From contig UQMV01000014.1 in NCBI GenBank assembly GCA_900542315.1, positions 1 to 47,649 of the forward strand: a stretch of 47,649 nt of DNA, given 5' to 3'. Of the stretch, positions 41,186 through 47,649 are shown piece by piece. The notes under the pieces are model-generated. The model was not told the DNA's origin and did no database searches. It saw nothing but the letters and a program-made list of their open reading frames with translations. The position numbers and the translations under genes were made by a program. The stretch comes from an uncultured Collinsella sp. Its GTDB lineage: Bacteria; Actinomycetota; Coriobacteriia; Coriobacteriales; Coriobacteriaceae. Each line of letters begins with the position of its first letter. The first letter of the stretch is position 1.

Positions 41186-43987
41186 GTGAAACCTTCCGCC
41201 ATCCTTCGCTTAGCTCTATATCGCACCCTAGCCGTCGCGCTTGCCGCACTCGCCATACTGAGCACCGTCATCCCCGCCCCGGCCTTTGCCGCCGACTCCG
41301 ACCAGCAAGTCAAGACGGTCCGCGTCGGCTGGCTCGTAACCAGCCAGGGTTACCAGGAAGGCACACCCGGGGAGCGCCTCTCGGGTTGGGGCTATGACTA
41401 CCTGCAAACCCTCTCGTATTACACCAAAGGATGGAAATACGAATACGTCAGCGGCACCTTTACCGAGCTCATGGACATGCTCGAGGCCGGCGAGATCGAC
41501 CTGATGCCCAACATCTCATACTCTGCAGAGCGCGCACAGAAGCTGCTCTGTTCTTCAAACCCCGAAGGCACCGAGCGCTACTACATCTACGCCAAGCCTG
41601 ATCGCGACGACCTCTCTAAGGGCGACCCCGAGGCACTCGAAGGTCTCACCATTGGTTGCAACCCCGGCGTCATGCAAACCACTGTTGGCAAGCAATGGCT
41701 CGCCAACGAAGGCATCACCTGCACGTTTAAAGAAATCGATGGCGGCAGCGCCCTGTTTGACGCACTCGCAAACGACGAAGTCGACGCCATCATCATGAAC
41801 GACACCATTTCGTCCCCCGACGCCTCGCCCATGTTTTACGTTGGCTCCAGCGACTACTACTTTGCCGTCCCCAAAAGCCGGCCCGATCTGATGAATGACA
41901 TCAACGCCGCCATGACGGCAATCAACCGCGTCAATCCTCGCTATAACGATGAGGTCAAGTCGAATTACTCCACCCAAAACAGTGGATCATCATCGCTCGC
42001 CAGCTCTGAGACCGCTTGGCTCAAGGCACACGGCAACAGCATTACGGTCGGGTATCTTACAGACCTGCTCCCCTACTGCGCCCAAAACGCTGACGGCGAG
42101 ATGGAGGGCTCGCTTGCCTCACTCCTCACAACACTTCGCGACAAATTTGGAATTAAGGTCAAGACGACCGTCTTTACCGACCATAAAAAAATGTCAGAGG
42201 CCCTCTCGAAGGGAAAGATCGATGTCGCTCTGCCAATCTATCGCGACTATTATCTCGCCGAGCAATGCGGTTTCATTCAATCCAACTCGCTCGGAACGGT
42301 CCCGCTTGTTGCCCTCCATGTCGGTGGCGATCTAAACGAAAACCTTAAGAAAATCGCCTGCACAACGTCATCGTTCGTTAGCTACCGCGAGCTACAGACC
42401 TTGTACCCCTCTTCGACCATAACTAGCTACCCCTCCAAGGAAGCAGTGATCGATGCCCTTAACAAAGGTGAAGCAACGTGCGCCATCGTACCCAGCTCGC
42501 GCCTTGAAACCGTTCGCGACCTCTACGATATCGATGAGCTCAAGACGTCGGAACTCCCGTACACCGCCGAGCTCTCGTGTTGGATGCGCCGCGGTAACCC
42601 CGAACTATTGGGGATTATCAACAAGGGTATTATCAATGCCGGCGAATCGCTCTCCGTCAGCAGCTACTCCTCGTCATACTCAACCCAAGAGTCCGACATG
42701 TTCCGTTTTATCTACCGCAACCGCAGCGCAATCGCCACCGTTATCATCGGCATGCTTCTTACCTTCATTGCCATCCTTATCTGGGCACTGAAGCGCGCGC
42801 AAACCGAAGAAAACAAAGCACTCGCCGCCAACGCCGCCAAAACAGCGTTCCTTACGCGCATGAGCCACGATATCCGCACGCCGCTTAATGGCATCTTGGG
42901 CCTCATCGAAATCGAGGAATTAAAGGAGGGCGACATGCAGGTCGCGCGCGAAAGCCGCGCCAAGGCACGCGTTGCCGCCAATCACCTGCTTTCGCTCATC
43001 AACGATCTTCTCGAGATGGGCAGGATCGAAGAGCAGAAAGTAACGCTCGAACATGAGTCGTTCAATCTAAAAGAGCTGTGTGACGACGCGCTGATCCTGT
43101 GCAAGCTCCGCGCAACGGATCGCGGCATCACCATGCTGGACACCAGCGACCCCTACATCGTCAACCAATACTTAATTGGCAGCCCCACCCACATCCGGCG
43201 GATTATTATCAATCTGCTGGACAACAGCATCAAATACAACAAGCATGGCGGTGCCGTCACATTCTGGTCCACCGTCAAGCCGATTAACGATGAGCACGCG
43301 CTCTTTTGTTTTAGCATCTCGGATACCGGCATTGGCATGACGCCTGAGTTTTTAGCGCACATCTACGAGCCGTTTGCCCAGGAGGGCAACGATGCCCGTA
43401 GCAAGTTCCAAGGGACGGGCGTCGGCATGGCAATCGTTAAATCGCTCATCGATATGATGGGTGGCACCATCGAAATCTCGAGCGAACTCGGTGTGGGCAG
43501 TACGTTCGATGTTGAAATCCCGCTCGATATCGACAAGAACCCTCAAGCGAGGGAATGCGTAAGCGAACTGGCAGATAGCTGCTCGCTTACCGATATGAAT
43601 GTCCTTCTGGCCGAAGATAACGAACTCAACGCCGAGATTGCCCAAGCACTGCTCGAAACCGAAGGAGTTATCGTGACACGCGCCGCCGACGGCAGCGAAG
43701 CGGTCAAGCTTTATGTTGGGCGACCCGCCGGCAGCTTTGACGCCATTCTGATGGACGTTATGATGCCGGGCATGGACGGCTACGAAGCGACCCGCGCAAT
43801 CCGCCTGAGCGACAAGTCCGACGCCGCCGACATCCCCATCATCGCACTCACCGCCAATGCCTTTTCCGAGGACGTGCAGGCGGCCCACGATGCCGGCATG
43901 AACGCGCACTTGCCCAAGCCGCTCGACTTTGACAAGCTCAAAAGCATGCTCGCCCGCATCAGGCAGCACGGTGCCGCCTCGCTATAG
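41186..43987 (+). CDS. hybrid sensor histidine kinase with two solute-binding domains
   Basis: About 933 aa from GTG 41186, chosen because it begins a signal peptide (core near residues 15-29, PAPAFAA cleavage) with AGGA upstream; ATG 41153 lacks a ribosome site. Two periplasmic-type solute-binding (SBP_bac_3-like) domains follow (about 45-265 and 285-500), then one membrane helix (516-535), a HisKA domain with MSHDIRTPLNGI (histidine near 561), a catalytic ATPase domain (LLDNSIKYN, DTGIGM, GTGVGMAIVKS), and a C-terminal receiver (LMDVMMPGMDG, aspartate near 857). The plan resembles BvgS-type sensors that detect an external amino acid or similar ligand. No separate response regulator is next to it. 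Confidence 0.88.
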   Translation: MKPSAILRLALYRTLAVALAALAILSTVIPAPAFAADSDQQVKTVRVGWLVTSQGYQEGTPGERLSGWGYDYLQTLSYYTKGWKYEYVSGTFTELMDMLEAGEIDLMPNISYSAERAQKLLCSSNPEGTERYYIYAKPDRDDLSKGDPEALEGLTIGCNPGVMQTTVGKQWLANEGITCTFKEIDGGSALFDALANDEVDAIIMNDTISSPDASPMFYVGSSDYYFAVPKSRPDLMNDINAAMTAINRVNPRYNDEVKSNYSTQNSGSSSLASSETAWLKAHGNSITVGYLTDLLPYCAQNADGEMEGSLASLLTTLRDKFGIKVKTTVFTDHKKMSEALSKGKIDVALPIYRDYYLAEQCGFIQSNSLGTVPLVALHVGGDLNENLKKIACTTSSFVSYRELQTLYPSSTITSYPSKEAVIDALNKGEATCAIVPSSRLETVRDLYDIDELKTSELPYTAELSCWMRRGNPELLGIINKGIINAGESLSVSSYSSSYSTQESDMFRFIYRNRSAIATVIIGMLLTFIAILIWALKRAQTEENKALAANAAKTAFLTRMSHDIRTPLNGILGLIEIEELKEGDMQVARESRAKARVAANHLLSLINDLLEMGRIEEQKVTLEHESFNLKELCDDALILCKLRATDRGITMLDTSDPYIVNQYLIGSPTHIRRIIINLLDNSIKYNKHGGAVTFWSTVKPINDEHALFCFSISDTGIGMTPEFLAHIYEPFAQEGNDARSKFQGTGVGMAIVKSLIDMMGGTIEISSELGVGSTFDVEIPLDIDKNPQARECVSELADSCSLTDMNVLLAEDNELNAEIAQALLETEGVIVTRAADGSEAVKLYVGRPAGSFDAILMDVMMPGMDGYEATRAIRLSDKSDAADIPIIALTANAFSEDVQAAHDAGMNAHLPKPLDFDKLKSMLARIRQHGAASL

Positions 43988-44064
43988 CGTTCCGCAACGC
44001 CCGCGCTGAAACTCTTCGCTCATGCCGATGCCGTTGTCGCTATCCGTTTACCGTCGCCTTGCCA

Positions 44065-44101
44065 TACGGGGCCTTCCAGCAAATCCAGCCAGAAGGCCCC
44101 G
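44065..44101. terminator. shared hairpin between convergent genes
   Basis: ACGGGGCCTTC and GAAGGCCCCGT form an 11-bp stem with a 15-nt loop between the kinase and the lyase stops. There is no strong T-run on either side. Confidence 0.6.
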
Positions 44102-44117
44102 TTCGCGAGGTCGTTAG

Positions 44118-45329
44118 CTATGCATTGAAAACGTAGCGGTCCAGACGCTCGCACGCCTCCTTTACGCGCGAAAGCGGCAGCGCCAGATTCACGCGAATAT
44201 GGCAGGGCCCGTGGAACGGACGGCCGTCCTGATAGCCCACGCCCACACGCGCGCCCTCGTCGAGCAGCCATTGGATGTCGCGGCCGTGCACGCGGCACCA
44301 CTCCGCGCAGTCCAGGAACACCATGTAGGTGCCTTGCGGGCGCGAATAATTCACGCCCTCAAAATGCTCGTCCACATAATTGCAGAAGTAGTCGACGTTG
44401 CCCTTGATAACCTGGCTGAGCTCATCGACCCACTCGTAGCCCTGCGGCTGGTAGGCGCCGATAAGCGCGTGCATGGAGAGGACGTTCATCTCGTTGTAGT
44501 GGGTTTTATCGGACACGGCGCATACGCGGTCGCGCAGCGTCTCGTTGTAGATAATGTGGTAGCTGCCAACGAGGCCCGCCAGGTTAAACGTCTTGCTCGG
44601 CGCGTAGAGGGCAACCGTGCGCATGCGGGCATCCTCGCTCACCGACTGTGTCGGGATGTGCTTGTGCCCCGGCAGAATGATGTCGGACCAAATCTCGTCC
44701 GAAATTACCACGCAATCGTGCCGACGATAGATGTCCATGGCGCGCTCGATCTCGTCGTGCTCCCACACGCGGCCGCAGGGATTGTGCGGCGAGCAGAAGA
44801 CCGCGGCATGGATGCAGTTTTGCTCGAGCTTATGCTCCATGTCCTCAAAGTCCATGCGCCAGATGCCCTGCTCGTCGAGTTTAAGCGGGCTATGGACAAT
44901 GCGATAGCCAGCGGCTTCGATGGACTTGGTAAAGCCGATATAGGTGGGGCTATGGACGAGCACTGCGTCACCCGGCTGCACGTGGGCGCGCAACGTCGAC
45001 ACGACCCCGCCCAGCACGCCGTTCTCGTAGCCGATATGCTCGGGGAGCAGGCCCTCAACGCCGTTGCGACGGCTCTGCCACTCGATGATGCGGTCGAAGT
45101 ACTCGGCGCGCGGATGGAAGTAGCCAAACATGGGGTGCTTGGCGCGCTTAATGATGTGCTCCTGAACCGTTGGCACCGTGGCAAAGTTCATGTCGGCCAC
45201 CCACATGGGGATGCGGTCGAAGCCCTCGTCGGGCACGTTCGGCGCCATACCGGGGATCTCGCCCCAGGAGTCGACGGCGATGGCATCCATGTCGTGGCGG
45301 TCAATGATCGAGGTGAAGTCGTATTTCAT
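44118..45329 (-). CDS. MalY/PatB-type cystathionine beta-lyase (PLP)
   Basis: 403 aa. Fold type I PLP enzyme: IPMWVADMNFAT near the N-terminus, the PLP lysine in APSKTFNLAGL (about residue 246), CSPHNPCGR and ISDEIWSD. The N-terminal pattern is that of MalY/PatB C-S lyases rather than aspartate aminotransferases. It cleaves cystathionine or cysteine conjugates, releasing a thiol. MalY can also act as a regulator in E. coli; no such partner is visible. ATG after GGGAGCG. Confidence 0.88.
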   Translation of the reverse strand: MKYDFTSIIDRHDMDAIAVDSWGEIPGMAPNVPDEGFDRIPMWVADMNFATVPTVQEHIIKRAKHPMFGYFHPRAEYFDRIIEWQSRRNGVEGLLPEHIGYENGVLGGVVSTLRAHVQPGDAVLVHSPTYIGFTKSIEAAGYRIVHSPLKLDEQGIWRMDFEDMEHKLEQNCIHAAVFCSPHNPCGRVWEHDEIERAMDIYRRHDCVVISDEIWSDIILPGHKHIPTQSVSEDARMRTVALYAPSKTFNLAGLVGSYHIIYNETLRDRVCAVSDKTHYNEMNVLSMHALIGAYQPQGYEWVDELSQVIKGNVDYFCNYVDEHFEGVNYSRPQGTYMVFLDCAEWCRVHGRDIQWLLDEGARVGVGYQDGRPFHGPCHIRVNLALPLSRVKEACERLDRYVFNA

Positions 45330-45441
45330 GCTGCGCTCCCGTGCAAGGTTGATTGTTTTGATAGGCGTTATTGTCCACCAGCGCGGGCGGTTTTGGCACG
45401 GGTTTTGCTATTGAATTTGACGGATGCAGACGAATGACCGG

Positions 45442-46188
45442 CTAGCCCTGCGCGTCGCTGATGGCGGTTACCGTCAGTCTGGTTCCGTCAACCGTAAAGG
45501 ATATGTCGAGCCCGGCGTAAGCCAGATGGTAAACGCGGTTCGGCTCGTGTTTGCTGCCCGCGCGGCGCGGGTCCTGGCGAAGGACTTCGATCAAGCCGGG
45601 GAGTTTTGCGGGCGGGACCATATCCTGCAGCGTTTGCGGGAAGTCAGCGTCGAGCTCTTGCCACGGCGCATCTTCAATCCAGCCGCCGGCCGCATCCTGA
45701 TGGCAATCCGCAAACGGAATGTAGGGCTTGATATCGTAAATGGGCGTGCCGTCGCGCAGGTCGGCCCCGAGTACGTGGATGATGGGACCGTCGCCGGTAA
45801 GTTCAACGCGGCTGAGCTTGACGCAGGTAAGACCGATGGGATTGGGCCGAAACGGGCTGCGCGTGGCAAAGACGCCCACGTGCTCGGCACCGCCCAAGCG
45901 CGGCGGACGCACGGTCTTCGACCACTTGGCGTTGGTGCCGGACCTGTCCTGCGTCTTGGCATCGGCGGCGATGTCTTTGGCGGTACCGCCGGGCGTTCCG
46001 TTTTCAAAGCGCCACAGCAGCCACAGGTGAGAGAAGGAGTCCAGGCCCTCAACTGCCGCGCTGGAGGCAAATTCCGGCTCAAAGACAATGCGTCCCTGCA
46101 GATGGGGCGCCAAAAAGCTGTTGCGCGGAATGCCGAACTTCTGCGGCAGGTCGGTATGTATGTATGCAATAGGTTCCATGTCGGTCAT
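45442..46188 (-). CDS. trmO: tRNA (t6A37)-methyltransferase TrmO (TsaA family)
   Basis: About 248 aa. IAYIHTDLPQKFGIPRNSF, SHLWLLWRFE, FATRSPFRPNPIGLT (active-site loop) and DIKPYIPFAD are TrmO motifs. It methylates N6-threonylcarbamoyladenosine at position 37 of tRNA-Thr. The C-terminal extension present in longer TrmO proteins is seen here too. The ATG at 46188 or 46179 is used; the frame is open further upstream without family similarity or a ribosome site. Confidence 0.88.
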   Translation of the reverse strand: MTDMEPIAYIHTDLPQKFGIPRNSFLAPHLQGRIVFEPEFASSAAVEGLDSFSHLWLLWRFENGTPGGTAKDIAADAKTQDRSGTNAKWSKTVRPPRLGGAEHVGVFATRSPFRPNPIGLTCVKLSRVELTGDGPIIHVLGADLRDGTPIYDIKPYIPFADCHQDAAGGWIEDAPWQELDADFPQTLQDMVPPAKLPGLIEVLRQDPRRAGSKHEPNRVYHLAYAGLDISFTVDGTRLTVTAISDAQG

Positions 46189-46319
46189 TGTACGGCACAG
46201 GCGCGCAGGCAGCAGGCGGCGATTCCCCCTCATCGCCATCTGCATGCAACCAACGGTTGCTTGGAAGGATGCGTGCCGCCGCGTATGCTTAACTCAACAA
46301 CCAGCAGAAAGGAGCCGCT

Positions 46320-47147
46320 ATGGCCTTTGCAGAAAAGCTCATTGCCATCCGTCGCGCCCATCACCTTACCCAAGAGCAGCTCGCCGCCAAACTCTTCGTC
46401 ACACGCCAAGCCGTCAGCCGTTGGGAGCGCGGCGAGGTCACCCCGGGCATCGACATGATGAAGCTCATTGCCGCCGTAACCGGCGAGCCACTGTCCCACC
46501 TGCTCGAAATGCCCGAGCATTATTGCCAGAGCTGCGGCATGATACTCACGCCCGACGACTGCGGCACCGATGCCACGGGCGCCACGACCGACCATTACTG
46601 CAAGTGGTGCTACGACCACGGCAAGTACACCTACGACACCACCATGGAGGCAATGATCGAGGATTGCGCCCCGCGGCTGGCGCAAAACACCGGCATGTCG
46701 CTCGACGAAGCCGTCTCGCTCATGGGCGCCGTCCTGCCGCAACTGGAGCGCTGGCGCACCGTGCAGGAAAACGAGGAGCGCTACGGCGCTGAAGCGCGGG
46801 CGCGCTATGGCGATGAGGCTATCGATGCAGCAAACGAAGCACTGCTGGATATGGACCCCGAGACATGGAACGACATGAAGGAACTTGAACGCGCTGTTCT
46901 GGGCCAACTTTCGATTGCCATGGGCATTGGCGACCCAGAGAGCAACGAGGCCCACAAACTTGTCGCAATGCACCGTCGATGGATTGCCCTTAACTGGGGA
47001 CACGAGCCCCAAGACGAAGCATACCTGGGCCTCGCCCACGGCTATCTTGCCGATCAGCGCTTTGTTGACTACTACGACAAGCCCTGCGGCACCGGAGCCA
47101 CGGCGTTTCTGGTCCAGGCCATCGAGTCGTCGTTGACGCGCGCATAG
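46320..47147 (+). CDS. XRE helix-turn-helix, zinc ribbon and TipAS fusion regulator
   Basis: 275 aa in three parts. Residues about 6-60 are an XRE-type helix-turn-helix (LTQEQLAAKLFVTRQAVSRW). Residues about 68-105 form a four-cysteine zinc ribbon (YCQSCGMILTPDD ... HYCKWCYDHGKYTYD). The C-terminal half (YGAEARARYGDEAIDA ... AYLGLAHGYLADQRFVDYYDKPC) matches the TipAS antibiotic-binding domain. TipAS is usually attached to a MerR-type helix; an XRE partner is uncommon. It probably senses a hydrophobic or peptide ligand and controls its own promoter or a transporter. ATG follows GAAAGGAG. Confidence 0.85.
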   Translation: MAFAEKLIAIRRAHHLTQEQLAAKLFVTRQAVSRWERGEVTPGIDMMKLIAAVTGEPLSHLLEMPEHYCQSCGMILTPDDCGTDATGATTDHYCKWCYDHGKYTYDTTMEAMIEDCAPRLAQNTGMSLDEAVSLMGAVLPQLERWRTVQENEERYGAEARARYGDEAIDAANEALLDMDPETWNDMKELERAVLGQLSIAMGIGDPESNEAHKLVAMHRRWIALNWGHEPQDEAYLGLAHGYLADQRFVDYYDKPCGTGATAFLVQAIESSLTRA

Positions 47148-47198
47148 ACCGCGGCTGCTTTGGGTATTTCAATCGAAACCTCAACCGATTGGAGACCC

Positions 47199-47444
47199 AT
47201 GGCTACTAATCATGAGCTCACGCTGTACGTTATGACCGGCTGCCCGTATTGCATAAAAGTCAAGCGATTCCTTGCCGATAACGGTGTGGCCATCCCCGAG
47301 CGCAATATCTCGACCGATACCGAGGCCGAGCAGACGCTCATCGCCGTCGGCGGAAAACGCCAGGTTCCCTGCTTGTTCATCGACGGCAAGCCGCTCTACG
47401 AGTCGAGCGACATCATCGCGTGGGTGCAGAAGAACCTGCTCTAA
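47199..47444 (+). CDS. glutaredoxin
   Basis: 81 aa, the length of small glutaredoxins. LYVMTGCPYCIKVKRFL has the CPYC active site at residues 15-18; VPCLFIDGKPLYESSDI carries the conserved cis-proline. It reduces disulfides in the cytosol using a thiol pool. GGAGACCC lies before the ATG. Confidence 0.93.
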   Translation: MATNHELTLYVMTGCPYCIKVKRFLADNGVAIPERNISTDTEAEQTLIAVGGKRQVPCLFIDGKPLYESSDIIAWVQKNLL

Positions 47445-47490
47445 CACTCGCGTTGCGACCGGCTCGCCCCAACCTATACGACCCAAACAT

Positions 47491-47543
47491 GTACGCCAGC
47501 ATCCAAAGTCGACCATTTCCGACATCTTTGGATGCTGGCGTAC
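47491..47543. repeat. 18-bp perfect inverted repeat
   Basis: GTACGCCAGCATCCAAAG and its complement flank a 17-nt loop, 46 bases after the glutaredoxin stop. Outer ACCCAAA and TTTTGGGT extend the symmetry. No T-run, so a palindromic element rather than a plain terminator. Confidence 0.75.
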
Positions 47544-47613
47544 AGCTTTTGGGTAGCCATGGACGCTCTTAGCCGGCTAATTGTTTGAGGCGACCGGTAG
47601 CGCGCAGAGATGT

Positions 47614-47649
47614 GGTGTAAGAGGCGGGGCATGCCCCGCCTCTTACACC
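47614..47649. repeat. perfect 36-bp palindrome at the window edge
   Basis: GGTGTAAGAGGCGGGGCA is followed at once by its exact complement; no loop. The window ends at its last base, so it may continue. Confidence 0.75.

Noticed and set aside
44199..45437. Long plus-strand open frame opposite the MalY-type lyase
   Set aside because: Antisense shadow of a gene with a clear PLP-lysine motif.

Overview
The window looks like chromosome from a fairly high-GC actinobacterium, most likely a gut Coriobacteriia member close to Collinsella. This is inferred from codon use, strong AGGAGG-type ribosome sites, the gene mix and many short GGGAC/GTCCC palindromes between genes. There is no rRNA or other marker gene in the window to prove it, and no tRNA, IS transposase or CRISPR-cas locus was seen.

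Layout. 0.2-7.6 kb: three tandem paralogues of cyclic-di-GMP signalling proteins (two GGDEF-PAS-GGDEF*-GGDEF*-EAL, one lacking the last two modules). 7.6-10.6 kb: flavodoxin-like reductase, an ArsC/Spx-fold protein without its usual cysteine, a CobW-type GTPase and the tRNA methylase TrmL. 10.6-20.2 kb is the most accessory part: an EcsC/DUF4230 pair, a lipoprotein, a serine recombinase, two paralogous AAA ATPases, a UvrA-like ABC ATPase and a GNAT acetyltransferase. Five copies of a GTGACAAAGGGAC palindrome sit in or beside this part, several touching stop codons. 20.2-25.9 kb: a TetM-like ribosomal-protection GTPase, a GNAT enzyme, two rRNA methylases (RsmJ, RlmA-like) and small membrane proteins. 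One of these, 47 aa, is easily overlooked.

26-31.7 kb: MATE exporter, a divergent LysR/EamA pair, uracil-DNA glycosylase, and a short-chain dehydrogenase with a COG1738 queuosine-precursor transporter. The transporter has a good promoter and a preQ1-I-like leader. 31.8-36.8 kb: release factor 3, a strict 80-bp-period array of inverted 15-mers, then a GntR/ABC ATPase/ABC permease operon and an EamA transporter. 37-41 kb: a methyltransferase with a structured leader, ClC channel, LOG protein, K+ channel, and a flavin-binding PPOX protein bracketed by near-identical 58-bp palindromic repeats. 41-47.6 kb: a hybrid histidine kinase with two periplasmic solute-binding domains, a MalY/PatB lyase, TrmO, an XRE-zinc ribbon-TipAS fusion regulator, a glutaredoxin and two large palindromes.

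Start codons were chosen from the nearest plausible ribosome site and alignment to family N-termini. Functions are family-level assignments by eye. The features most likely to repay a second look are the 80-bp array at 33.55 kb, the ATPase pair with 10-bp upstream repeats, the modular palindrome family, and the preQ1-like leader.
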